Assembly: GCA_036898135.1 (NCBI GenBank)
Contig: CM072516.1
Span: 66,625,672-66,689,671, forward strand
Direction of reading: 5' to 3'
DNA length: 64,000 nucleotides
DNA from: Oncomelania hupensis
Lineage: Eukaryota > Mollusca > Gastropoda > Littorinimorpha > Pomatiopsidae
The position numbers were made by a program, and so were the translations under genes. The notes under the pieces are model-generated. The model searched no databases. It worked only from the letters and a program-made list of their open reading frames with translations, and was not told the DNA's origin. Shown piece after piece: positions 48,971 to 59,407 of this stretch. Each line of letters starts with the position of its first letter. The stretch's first letter is position 1.

Positions 48971-49173
48971 CCACATTGTTGTTTGTAGATTATAGTCACA
49001 CGACACTTTTCGCATATAGGTGACTACTGGACCGATTTATACTGACACCAGCGGGCCAGTTGTTGGTAAAGGGGAAAATAATATGATCACACGTTGACCA
49101 ATCCGGGATTCGAACCAGCGACCTTTCGGTTACTAGCAAGACGCTCTTACCAACTGAGCTACCCGGCCCCTCT
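48971..49173 (-). repeat. tRNA-Thr-like SINE copy d (full length)
   Basis: A minus-strand full-length copy. AAGTGTACCACATT lies on both sides (about 48963-48977 and 49174-49189). Confidence 0.85.
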
Positions 49174-49285
49174 AAGTGTACCACATTTCGAAGCACAGGC
49201 GCTTGTATCTGGACACGCGAGCGCCTATGCCTGTGACGCGTCTCCCTTTACTAATCTTACCTGCGTTTCGAAGCGAGCAGCCCGG

Positions 49286-49694
49286 CCCGAGTTTCCTAGC
49301 CAGAGCGCTACGTAACGATTTGTCGAGAAAGTCTGCGGAGAGGTTGTTAAAGAGAAAAAGATGGCGACCAGAGTGAAGGGCTTTCGATTTGCGAATTGCG
49401 ATGTGTTCAATGGTGAAATAGCAAGGGAGGACTTAGTCATTTACCGTCTGGTAAGATTTGTGTACTTATTATTTGATGGAATAATAATGCTTATGTGCAA
49501 TCGGTATGAATTAGTATTTATATTTGATAGTATTATTGTGTCGTCAGTGCGATTGACAGTGATTGGCTGTGATCAACATGTGCTGCGCCATTTTAAATGC
49601 GCTCGCTAATGGCAAATGGTTGCCCTGAAGCAAAACTAGTTCGTGCGGAGCAATTATAAATGTTTTGTGGGGCATTTTTTCTAGGCAACTCGGG
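49286..49694 (+). mobile_element. TIR element copy 2, with short spliceable ORF
   Basis: 409 bp bounded by CCCGAGTTT-CCTAG and, inverted, CCCGAGTTG-CCTAG. It is inverted relative to copy 1 and carries about 150 bp (49451-49600) that copy 1 lacks. The boundaries are approximate by a few bases. Confidence 0.6.
49361..49450 (+). CDS. Unidentified short first-exon-like ORF in TIR element copy 2
   Basis: ATG in good context (AAAAAGATGGCG) starts MATRVKGFRFANCDVFNGEI, AREDLVIYRL, 30 codons up to a consensus donor CTG|GTAAGA. The upstream 180 bp is relatively GC/CpG rich. The related copy at 47017-47352 has a frame-broken version. It may be the first exon of a protein encoded by this transposon family, or a host first exon captured by it. 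I do not recognise the peptide. No acceptor or second exon was identified. Confidence 0.35.
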
Positions 49695-50040
49695 CCAGGA
49701 ATATTTATTTTTATTTGTATGCATTACGATAACGTTCACGGTCACGCACAGCTATTGGCGCTGAGCAAAGGAGATACACCATGATTAGCCTATAATATTA
49801 TGTTATTTATTTATTTGTTTTAGACAGCAACGATTGTGATATTTAGCTATATATTCAGTATAATTATTAATGTAGACCAACATGCACGAACCACCTTTTA
49901 CAATATATTTTGTAGATTCCACTTCGATGGGTGACAAACATACACCGCTAGCTATAAGAAGTACAAAAGGTCTCGTGGTGGCATAGGCACAGGAGTATTA
50001 AGGGCACCAACCCTGAACACATAGGCGATAGCTAGCGTAG
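49695..50040. other. No gene seen
   Basis: AT-rich unassigned sequence. Confidence 0.4.
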
Positions 50041-50480
50041 CTGAGACTAGTATAGATTCTAATTTCTCCACTGTTCTATCAATCTAATTTGCTAGGCCAG
50101 TCACCTACCATTTTTCTTGAAAACTCTCCAAAAGCTCCTCATTTGTAAATGGGGTCTGTTGGGTCAGCTTAGAGATATTGAACGCTTTCTGCCAAATGGT
50201 CACTAGGGCATTCTATGGTATTATTATTGAGCAATGTGGACATTTTATATGTATGTGTTTTGTTAATATTTTATAATGCTGTTAATATTCTATTTTGTTT
50301 TTGAAAATGGGGGTTCGATAAATGGGATGCCTTTATTGTAAAGTGTCCGGTTTGTGGAGTGCCTTCAGGTTAAAATTGTTTAAGCGAATCTTTAATACAT
50401 CAAGGGTGAGCCCTCCCTCCAACCAAACTGTGATCCTGATTCGGCTCTTTGATGTACGCTGGACCCAATAAATAACGACT
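50041..50480 (+). repeat. Interspersed element 3' part, plus copy
   Basis: Homologous to 53313-53805 on the minus strand: CTTGAAAACTCTCC, GGGGTCTGTTGGGT, TGCCAAATGGTCACTA and the tail TCCTGATTCGGCTCTTT...GGACCCAATAAATAACGACTAAC. The frame that is open in the other copy is broken here. Confidence 0.7.
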
Positions 50481-50579
50481 AACTAATAAACTATGTCTTA
50501 AAGAGGGTCTCAGACCCAGGCCTTTTCTTCAGTGCCTACCAATTTAGAACCCTTTTGACTCCGACTTAGTGAAGAATGA

Positions 50580-50808
50580 ACATTGAGGTTTAACGTCTAC
50601 ACCCACCATTGGCGATATGGCAGACGGGGATAACCATCCCAGGGAAAGAGAAGTAGGGACCTGAATCAACACTGAACCGCCAAAGCAATCATACTGCTAA
50701 AATGGACAGTGAAAATATACCACATTTTATATCGCCCACCACGGGATTCGAACCTGGGTCATCGGTGTGCCAGGCGAACGCTCTACCAATTGAGCTACGG
50801 CGGTGGGA
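50580..50808 (-). repeat. tRNA-Ala-like SINE, copy 2
   Basis: The minus-strand head CCGCCGTAGCTCAATTGGTA, loop CTGGCAC (Ala GGC type), box B GGTTCGAATCC, then GATATAAAATGTGG and a body. The best copy of the family also seen at 14140-14367. A stray tRNA gene is unlikely because the anticodon stem is mispaired and the body is shared. Confidence 0.75.
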
Positions 50809-51325
50809 CTAAATGCTATCTTTATATATCTTATGATATTAGTATGTGTCTTATGATATATTATACAATTTTCGGACATATTAAGTGATTCAGAATCCAC
50901 AACCTCGGAAGGCAAGTTATTTTACGAGGTTACATCTCTAGCTGTTAGTAAAAACACGGCTTAAATTTACGGATAATATTACCAGTTTTAAGTCGAGGCG
51001 TTCTCCCTTTCTAACTATGACCACCACAACATGATTTGTTTGGGTCACATTAGCACACAGTTAAATGATAATGGTGTTGATATTAAGGGTCAAGTGCTTA
51101 CTTCGTAGCGGAGTGTGGCTAGGGTGTGCAGGTCAAATACGCGGTGTTATGAGAAGACTAAACAGATAAATATAAAACATTATTCAACACAAAGGAAACA
51201 AACTCCGCAGAGTGAGAAATGGGCGCCTCGGGTGGCTAGCGTTAGATCCTGTATCGGCTGGGTCTTGAGCAGCTCTTGAGCTGGAAAACGCTATATAAGA
51301 ACGATTAAATAAATAAATAAGAAAG

Positions 51326-51327
<2 letters not shown>
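50809..51327. other. No gene seen
   Basis: Unassigned. A short retroposon-like 3' end may be present near 51215-51325 (GGTGGCTAGCG...CGCTATATAAGAACGATTAAA). Confidence 0.35.
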
Positions 51328-51411
<84 letters not shown>

Positions 51412-51474
51412 GGCAGAGACAGAGAGATGGAGATAGAGAGTTAGGCATTGTTTATAGGGTCCAGCGGACTGCAA

Positions 51475-51539
<65 letters not shown>

Positions 51540-51577
51540 GAGAGAGGGAGAGAGAGAAAGAGAGAGAGAGAGAGGGA

Positions 51578-51650
<73 letters not shown>
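51328..51650. repeat. (GA)n microsatellites flanking a retroposon tail fragment
   Basis: GA tracts at about 51328-51396 and 51475-51650 surround 51437-51475, an antisense copy of the CATTGTTTATAGGGTCCAGCG tail. Confidence 0.9.
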
Positions 51651-51654
<4 letters not shown>

Positions 51655-53190
51655 CGAACGAGTTTATTCCGCATAAGGCCATAGCCCCTCTTGGAAGGGG
51701 TGTGTAAACAAATACAAACAAATCAACACATTAATGAGCGGAAAGAAGGCATCAAAACATCAAGACCTGACAATTTCACGTAATTTAAAGGCTTTGTATA
51801 TAAAAAAATAAAAGCATAATTTTCGTACAACAACGTCATTAGTAGTAGTGAACAGTAAAGACAGATGAAATGCGCTTGGTGCTCTAAAGTATTTAGCTGG
51901 AATAAATTCTTTTCTTAAATCATCCAGATTTGGACAACAAAATACAAAGTGTAATTCATTATCTTCCGCTGTTTTACACAAAGGACATAGAAGATTATTT
52001 GGTGTATGAGGCCTGTACCTATAAAAGTGCACGAATAAATCAGATATACCAAACCTAAATTTTGTTATAATAAATGTTAAATATTTATTTAAACCAAGTT
52101 GCAAATATCTAGGAACACAATATGTGGAAGCACAAAATCTAGTGTACATACTAAAGCGACCACTTTCACTTATATGTTCATTCCAATTTTGCCATCTACA
52201 ATCAATCAATCGTTCTTTCAACACACGTATAAAAACATTCACGTTTCCAACACCTTGATTATACCATGCATCACCAAATCCGTTCTGTAGCAAAAATAAA
52301 CGCACATTTGAAACCCAATTTATTTTCCCTTTACTATCTAGATTATGTAACATCAAATAGGCTTTATTAGGAAGTCTACTATTGTCCATCTGTAACAACT
52401 TAAACTAATAACGAATGCAATTAACACATGAATTAATAGTTATTGGGTATCTGTTCAGCTCTCTATAAATACAGTCATTGGGAGTACGCAAATCAACCCA
52501 CTAAAACTTTTTCAAACCGTATAAATGTGTTTTTTCACAATAATTTGCAGCTTTATCTAATCCCCAGATTTTAGACCCATATAGCATAATAGGTTGTATT
52601 TGTGCATCAAACAAGTTAAGAAAAACATCAATAGAATTATTATTAAAAACCCTTAGTCTGGACATGATAGATAACAATGCTCTTTTGCCTTTACTAGCTA
52701 ATCACGACACGCAGAAACTAAACTAAGTCGGGTTGAAAAATAAATTCCTAAATATTTATATACATTTACAATTGGCATTATTTCACTATTATAAACCCAT
52801 CTTTCCCTGGCAGCCAAATATCCTCCTTTTCTGAAGACTACAATATTACTTTTCTCCAAATTAACTTTTAAATTAAGTGCACAAGCTGCTCTTTGCAAAC
52901 TGTTTAACTGTGTTTGTAGACCTACAATAGATTCAAACAAGAGTACAACGTCATCAGCTAACAAGAGAATAAACAATTCAAAAGCTTCTAGTGAAAAAGT
53001 TACACCATGCCGGCCATTACTAATAACTTCTAGGGTTAACTCATTCATAAATATCGAAAACAAAATTGGGCTACATATATCTCCTTGTTTCACTCCAAAA
53101 TCACAATTAACACACTGAGTAAATTCACTACCACCACACATCACTCTCGCCTTAACTCTTAAGTACCAGCTTTTTATGCAACGAAATATT
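51651..53190 (-). pseudogene. Non-LTR retrotransposon, 5'-truncated, RT and C-terminal zinc region
   Basis: Minus strand: VKARVMCGGSEFTQC, FGVKQGDICSPILFSIFMNE (motif B region), LLLADDVVLLFESIVGLQ (motif C, ADD), LEKSNIVVFRKGGYLA and VVNVYKYLGIYFSTRL-like sequence (52698-53160). After a gap with frame breaks, 51760-52398 gives the C-terminus with RYRPHTPNNLLCPLCKTAE and HFVFCCPNL (a C-x2-C-xn-H-x3-CC zinc-binding pattern). The 3' end has a (GTTC)n tail at 51651-51662. The 5' side is cut by a GA microsatellite. Clade not assigned with confidence. Confidence 0.8.
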
Positions 53191-53294
<104 letters not shown>

Positions 53295-53312
53295 TCAGTC
53301 AGTCAGTTAGTC

Positions 53313-53805
53313 ATTGTTTATAGGATCCAGAGGACTGCAAAGAGCCGAATCAGGACCACAACTTGGATGAAAGAAGATTCACCCCCGATCCGTATAAAAG
53401 ATCTGCTGACACAACTCTAATGGTAACAATGAAGGCACTCCACTAGCCGGTCACTTAATTTCTTCTATAAAAGCGTCCCATGCAGACGACGCTGAGGCTA
53501 ATTTAGCAAACCCCCGTTTACAAAAATAGAATATAAACATCATTGTAAAATAGTAACAAAATCCATACATATAAAATAAAAATTCCATAGAAAGCCATAG
53601 TGACCATTTGGCAGAATGCGTCCAATATCCCCAAGCTAACCCAACAGACCCCATACACAAATGAGTTTTGGGAGAGTTTTCAAGAACAAATGTGACTGGT
53701 CTATCTAAGAAGAAAACAGTAGGAATGAGAAAGGACAAATAAGAAAGACAGGGACAAATGGAATTTAAAGTACTAACTTTCCAGAAATGGGAATAGAACA
53801 CTATT
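53313..53805 (-). repeat. Interspersed element with a hydrophobic 116-codon frame
   Basis: The minus-strand copy of the family at 50041-50480. Its frame 53801-53451 is open and includes FVLENSPKTHLCMGSVGLAW, then a long hydrophobic stretch (WLSMEFLFYMYGFCYYFTMM, FIFYFC), ending AWDAFIEEIK. The 3' end is CGGCTCTTTGCAGTCC...CCTATAAACAATGACTAACTG. The peptide is not recognised. Two or three membrane segments are plausible by composition only. Confidence 0.55.
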
Positions 53806-53873
53806 TATACAGAAAACCCAGGCGACCAACGAGGAGGGGGAAAGGAGAGAAAGAGACAGAGGGAAAAACAAAT

Positions 53874-53874
<1 letters not shown>

Positions 53875-53941
<67 letters not shown>
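53875..53941. repeat. (GA)n microsatellite
   Basis: A pure GA tract followed by a short (CA)n at 53947-53960. Confidence 0.95.
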
Positions 53942-53943
<2 letters not shown>

Positions 53944-53960
53944 GCGCACACACACACACA

Positions 53961-54425
53961 TTATGCTCAAAGTAGAAATATACACATTACTCACCGTTAA
54001 GTTAATATTCACATCGTAATATCTTTATTCTTTTCCACTGATACAAAACTTTATCAACGATTTGCGAACAACAATTAACCTATGTTTATTTTTGTATAGG
54101 CTTATTAGGTAATAATCATTAAGCAGTCAAGGTCAGAAAGAAAGAAGTTCAAGGTCAAAGAACGAATTTCCAGCCGAACTCCCAAAGACACAGAATGTTA
54201 CAACCCACTGAATCCGTATCTGTTTGCATTTAGGCTAGCTATTAACATTTTAGGAAAAAAAAAATAGAAAATAGGCACTAAATACACTTTGACTTAAACC
54301 TAAATACCTGTACAGTCTCTGTGATCATTCTATATTGTGCTCGGACACAAACATTTCAAACAATGAATTCCATGTGTTAGTTTTCACGGTAAGAGGGTGA
54401 GGATAAATGAGTGGAAGAAAATCGA

Positions 54426-54426
<1 letters not shown>
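53961..54426. other. No gene seen
   Basis: AT-rich unassigned sequence. Confidence 0.4.
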
Positions 54427-54494
<68 letters not shown>

Positions 54495-54540
54495 GTAATA
54501 CTACTACTACTACTACTACTAATAATAATAATAAAAACAA
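54427..54540. repeat. (TAA)n / (TAC)n compound microsatellite
   Basis: A trinucleotide tract with a central ACT block. Confidence 0.95.
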
Positions 54541-54689
54541 GTTGGTTGGTTGGTTGTTTTATTAACGTATTTTTTCACCAAGATGATAAAGACCATGCAC
54601 AAACTTTCAAATTCACGCATTTAAACAGGCCTATATGCACACACACACACACACATAAGCACACGATCTCTCTCACATACACGCAAACA

Positions 54690-55370
54690 TAATTTATAAC
54701 CGCATTAAAACGTAAGTAACAATTTCAGTTAAATAAAACTAGCGACTGGAGAATTAATTAAAGCTTTTGCCAATCCTACACTTAAATCATTGTTAATGTT
54801 TTTAACTGATGTTATAACAGTTACTTCAAGGGGGCGCATGTGAATACAATCAAATAATATATGTGTTAGAGTTGAGGGTTCATCCCAAATGCACTTCACA
54901 TTCTTACAATATTTGTTTTTCATCGAATTTAATAATATTGTGTTTGCCAAAAATAAAACTGATCTGGGAATTCCACGAAGATTTTTATAGTTTGTATTGA
55001 ATTGAAGTTTTTTTACAATATTGTTTTCAATATTGTTTTGAGTTTCTTTAGAAGACAGATTTATTTTAACTGACAGAGAATTAATATTTAAACACCAAAT
55101 TCTGCAGCATGATCAGCCCAATCATTATATAAAAATCCACAATGTGATAGAACCCACAGCAAAAGGTCACTTTAGTACCACTAATTATCAAACAATGAAT
55201 AACGTTCTTAATCTCTAAAATTATCTCTTTTCGATCACAGTTAATATAAGATTTTAAAGCATCTAAAACAGATAGAGAATCTACGCATATACTATACAAA
55301 ACATATTTTATCAACATTACGTTTATTGGTTTAGTCAAATACATCAACTGAAGTAAACACAAGGGAACTT
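54690..55370 (-). pseudogene. I-like LINE 3' end: RNase H and C-terminus
   Basis: The minus-strand frame 55362-55081 gives VYSICVDSLSVLDALKSYI-like sequence (RNase H, DS-x-SVL-x-AL) and TKVTFCCGFYHIVDFYIMIG (the degenerate FxWxPSH region). The frame 54950-54729 gives CKNVKCIWDEPSTLTHILFD and ends INSPVASFI. The RT is absent. The same group as 13420-15310 and the insertion 39780-40148. Confidence 0.65.
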
Positions 55371-55490
55371 AGTTAGTCATTGTTTATAGGGTCCAGCGGA
55401 CTGCAAAGAGCCAAATCAAGACCACACCTTGTCCGTATAAAAGATCTGCTGAAAAAATCCTAATGGTAACAATATCAAGATAAAAAAACA
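55371..55490 (-). repeat. Retroposon tail fragment (CATTGTTTATAGGGTCC family)
   Basis: Antisense copy matching 53313-53430 (GACTGCAAAGAGCC, CGTATAAAAGATCTGCTGA). 3' end only. Confidence 0.65.
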
Positions 55491-55600
55491 AGTGCTGGAC
55501 CCTAACATAGCAGAGTTCCCTCGCGTGAACTTCAGTGGTTAATCTGCATAACTTGTGACTAAATAACTAAATTAATAAATGTGATGATGATGATGATCTG

Positions 55601-55648
<48 letters not shown>

Positions 55649-55870
55649 CATCATCATAATCATCATCATCATATCATATAAATAAATTCATTTCACAAAA
55701 ACACAACTGAAAAATATTTATTATTATTATTATTTTTTTTTATATTATTATTATTATTATTATTATTATAATTATTAGTCATCATCACCATCATCATCTT
55801 CATCATCATTATCATCATCATCACGTTTATTGATTTAGTCAACACATCAACTGAAGTACAGACAAGGGAA
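55491..55870. repeat. Dense (TGA)n, (AAT)n, (CAT)n microsatellites
   Basis: Several trinucleotide tracts between about 55581 and 55827, partly mirrored. No gene. Confidence 0.8.
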
Positions 55871-56149
55871 TCATTGTTTATAAGGTCCCCTCCCCCCCCC
55901 CCCCAAAAAAAAAAAAAACAAACAAAAAACAAACTAGAATGGCTAAGCCCATATGATTAACATGCTCCTTATGGAACTTGCAATATTTAACATGAAAATT
56001 GGAGACTTCTGTTGGGAAGTATTGTTTTTTTATTGTTTTGTTTTGTGTTTTGTCGGCCTGACGGGAGCTTAGCTCGAAAATTTGCATTGTGTGGTTTTGT
56101 TTTGGTCCTAATTAGCATTATTTTGACTTATGTATATATTGGCAATGGT
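55871..56149. other. No gene seen; poly-C/poly-A run at 55888-55920
   Basis: A CCCC...AAAA homopolymer pair follows a short tail-like fragment. The rest is unassigned. Confidence 0.4.
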
Positions 56150-56566
56150 AGCCTATTCCCTTCCCTCCCATATCCGCAACATACAATCAACACAGGCATT
56201 CAAAAAGGCCCTCAAAACCCACCTCTTCAAACTGCATTATTCAGACTGATTTGTATCCCGCTGCCATTCTCTCCTCTTTTGTTTCTGTCTGATCTGTAAG
56301 TGTTTACACGGCTGTAAATATTTATACTGTTTTCCTTTCCTGGGTCTATCCGGGCATATAAATAGCTGTGAATAAGTTTTTGCAATTCTATTTTTGTCTT
56401 TTTTGTCATTTTGTACATAGTTGTAAATAGTTCTTACTTTTACTGTTCTGTCTTTTGGTGTATCGTAACAAAAGCGATGTTTGATCGAGTGCATGTATTT
56501 TATGTATTGACTATGTAAAGCGCGGTGAGTCTGGTCGTAGGCTGGAGTACCCGCTATATAAAAACC

Positions 56567-56618
<52 letters not shown>
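56150..56618 (+). pseudogene. LINE 3' end with C-terminal codons and (TTA)n tail
   Basis: LPSHIRNIQSTQAFKKALKT, HLFKLHYSD, stop: the CR1/L2-type C-terminus. It is followed by a UTR shared with 17487-17918 and a (TTA)n tail at 56568-56618. Confidence 0.75.
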
Positions 56619-56652
56619 TGTTTCTTTGTTTGTTTATAATGAAAATGAGTGC

Positions 56653-58250
56653 TGTCACGAAGAGAGGGGTTGGGGGATGGGGGTAAGCTCTTAATCTCTA
56701 GCGCGTTATTACCTCCTTTGAATAGGTTAATGGTGCGATGACATTCGAGAGATTAATGCTGGGCCAACTTAATAAACAGACAGGGTAAAGACGAGATGGA
56801 GAGTAAGACTACACTAGTTAAGAAATGCACATTCAAAGGCCAGTCAGGGTAATTGCAATTTCTATAACTATTCACTTTATTTAATTTGAAATGGGGACTG
56901 TAGGTCGAATACTTCTAACGTGAGTCATAGGCATAGCGTCTTTTAGTAAGGAGTAGTCTGGTGATATTCTGGGTAGTCAATATTTGGGATACTAGAGCGA
57001 ATGTAGACTGATCTCATCACAGGGCGAGAGTGTATCTGTATGGTTTCAGAGTCTCTCTGATAATCTGGCGAGGGGGGATTCTCGTAGGCTTAGGCACTTA
57101 GCTCTGTACTGCAGTGCGGCGATTTGTCCAGGATACTCTGGTTGGCTTGTTAGCGTGGGTGCTAAGATGCAGGTCAGTGGTCACGCGAGGATGACGCATG
57201 GATCACGAGTGCTCTCTTGTGATGGGGTACAGGCATAGAAATCGGCTTTCGTGGCTAGCCGTCTGGAAAATGGCGAAGTCCCAAGTCTCGCTTCTCATTG
57301 ACCTCCTGGGTTGACAGGGGCCTGCGGCGGGTCAGTGACTGGGAGATGTTCCAAGGCCGGGGTGATACGCCCGGTACAGGAACCCGTCTGCAATGTGTAC
57401 AGACGCTGTATCAGCTGGGGATAGGGATAGTGTGGATTCAGGGCCTGTGACATGATAGCCCTCCTCAGAATTCAAATTGGTGTGACCGGTCATGGGTTGA
57501 GCCAGTGCACATACCAACAGTCAAACAATGCATCTAGATTTACTGGGCCAAAGTGGAGGTTATTGGCAGCCACTAGTATAAGATACATTCGGCGCATTAG
57601 GGGGGGGTTGTCAACAGGGCAAATATTTATACATTGGGAGCATGGGGGAAAGCAAATGGAGGGTACAGGGCAAAGGGGTTGTAGGTCTGGGCTATACTGG
57701 GGACTTTAATCTATAGGTAGGGACAACATGGCATGGAGTATTTACACAGGGGCAAACGGAGCATACAAGCATAAATCCAAACATGTCATGGGTCATATAC
57801 AGGGTAGAAAATATGTGCAAGGGATAAATACAAGTCATAGCAACACATCAAGGCAAAATTATAAGCATGAACATACATATTGACAGGACGCATGAACATG
57901 ATGGGCGAACGACGGGTGATGGGTCTGCTATATGACAAAGAGTAAGTTCCCTCTCTTACCTTGATTTAGACGGGTGGAAGCACAAGGGTACTGTCGAAAC
58001 TCAGAGGTCACTCGGTGATGGAGACGTGTTTTCGGACAGGTTGAGACTTCGAGGCAGGAATGCTGGTGTCTGACACTATGTCAAGGTTTGTGCCAGGCTT
58101 TAAGGAGATGTCCCGGGGGGCGGGGCTTAGGCGACTGGGCGAGCGGGCCGGCTGGAGATGGCTGGTTAAGTGAAGGGTGTCGCTGGCTGTGTGTGTGAGT
58201 GATGACTGTTTAGCAGCTTGGCTCAGAGGGTGATTGCCCGCCTTGTCACA
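56653..58250 (-). repeat. 3' LTR of element B2
   Basis: 1598 bp. In element sense it runs TGTGACAAGGCGG...CTCTTCGTGACA. It can be aligned with the B1 LTR only as a diverged relative, with the TATA box (57631-57624) conserved. Confidence 0.95.
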
Positions 58251-58265
58251 GAGGCCCCCCCAAGG
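58251..58265 (-). promoter_or_regulatory. Polypurine tract of element B2
   Basis: Element sense TTGGGGGGGCCTC directly before the 3' LTR. Same design as B1. Confidence 0.75.
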
Positions 58266-58441
58266 AAAAAGGCGAGGACGTAGGACTCGACGAAGACGCG
58301 GCCAATCAGCTCTGAGGTCGGCTGCCGGGTGAGACGATGGTTTGCGATGATCCGGGTGATGCGGGGCGATGCAGGGTTCCGGGTAGTCGATGGCGGATGC
58401 CCAAGGCTGGGGTCCGCGGAGCTGCCGGGTTTCGGCTACGG

Positions 58442-59407
58442 TTAGTGGGCGGCGGCGGGAATGAAGGCTGGGGCGTCGGCCCTCAGGGGCGACTCGCTGG
58501 AGTCGGTTGCGGGGTGACGGCTGAGGAAGTCTGCGCCGTGGTTGTCTTTCCCTGGGATGTGCTCCAGCTGGAAAGAGTATGCTTGGAGCAGCAGAGCCCA
58601 CCTCATCAGCCGGGCGTTGAGCGATTTGGATGTCGCCAAGAAGGAAAGCGGCTGATGATCCACTTGGACGGTAAAGTGCGAGCCGTAGAGATACAGTTGG
58701 AACTTCTGGACTGCCCAGACGAGGGCGAGACACTCCTTCTCCGACGTGGCGTAATTCTGTTCGGCCGGCTTAAGTTTCCGGCTGGCGTACGCGACGGGGA
58801 AGAGCGTCGGGGCGTCCGCGGAGTCCCGTTGAAGCAGAACGGCTCCGAGGCCTACGTCGCTGGCGTCTGTGCGCAGGACGAAGGGCTGTCCGTGGTTGGG
58901 GAGTCGCAGGACTGGCTGGGACGTCAGCTTGTCCTTGAGCTCCTGGAAGGCAGCTTCACATTGCGGGGTCCAGAGGACTCGGTCAGGTGCGGTCTTCCGG
59001 GTTAGGCTGGATAGTGGCGCGGCGATCCCGTTGTAGCCGGGTACAAACTTCTGATAGAAGCCACTCAGTCCCAGGAAGGACTGAACATCTTTCTTGGTCT
59101 TGGGGCGTGGCGCGTCTCGAAGGCGCTGGACGGTCTTTTCCAGAGGCCGGAGCTGTCCACGGCTGATGGTGTGGCCAAGAAATTCCAGCTCTTGATAGCC
59201 GAACTGGCATTTGGTCGGCCGGGCAGTGAGGCCAGCTTCTCTGAGGCGGCGCAAGAGTTGGCGCACCACTCGCAGGTGCTCCTCCCATGTCTCCGTTGCG
59301 ACGAGTATGTCGTCCATAAAAGAGTGTATGAACGGACAGTGGAGGGGGTCCAACAGCTTCCGCATCATCGTGCTGAAAGAAAATACTTGGGGCATTGTGC
59401 AGACCAA
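58442..59407 (-). CDS. Element B2 RT C-terminus and RNase H
   Basis: Frame after the RT frameshift: HSFMDDILVATETWEEHL (motif C FMDD), FLGHTISRGQL, LSGFYQKFVPGY, then a full RNase H with LRTDASDVGLGAVLLQRDS (catalytic Asp), EKECLALVWAVQKF (Glu), VDHQPLSFL (Asp) and KDNHGADFLSRHP (Asp), stop at 58442. Here the RNase H is intact, unlike in B1. The Met at 59407 is internal. Confidence 0.92.
   Translation of the reverse strand: MVCTMPQVFSFSTMMRKLLDPLHCPFIHSFMDDILVATETWEEHLRVVRQLLRRLREAGLTARPTKCQFGYQELEFLGHTISRGQLRPLEKTVQRLRDAPRPKTKKDVQSFLGLSGFYQKFVPGYNGIAAPLSSLTRKTAPDRVLWTPQCEAAFQELKDKLTSQPVLRLPNHGQPFVLRTDASDVGLGAVLLQRDSADAPTLFPVAYASRKLKPAEQNYATSEKECLALVWAVQKFQLYLYGSHFTVQVDHQPLSFLATSKSLNARLMRWALLLQAYSFQLEHIPGKDNHGADFLSRHPATDSSESPLRADAPAFIPAAAH

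Noticed and set aside
47773..49173. tRNA-Thr genes
   Set aside because: The tRNA-like heads are fused to a shared body with (CAA)n tails and target duplications, and the anticodon stems are mispaired; they are SINEs. The same applies to 8874, 14140-14367 and 50580-50808.
53451..53801. Host sterol-enzyme-like membrane protein exon
   Set aside because: No diagnostic motif could be matched and the sequence belongs to an interspersed repeat; kept only as an unidentified frame.
59370..59385. A small intron or splice acceptor in B2 RT (TTTTCTTTCAG)
   Set aside because: B1 has the same codons without the extra TTTC, so it is a 4-base insertion, not an intron.
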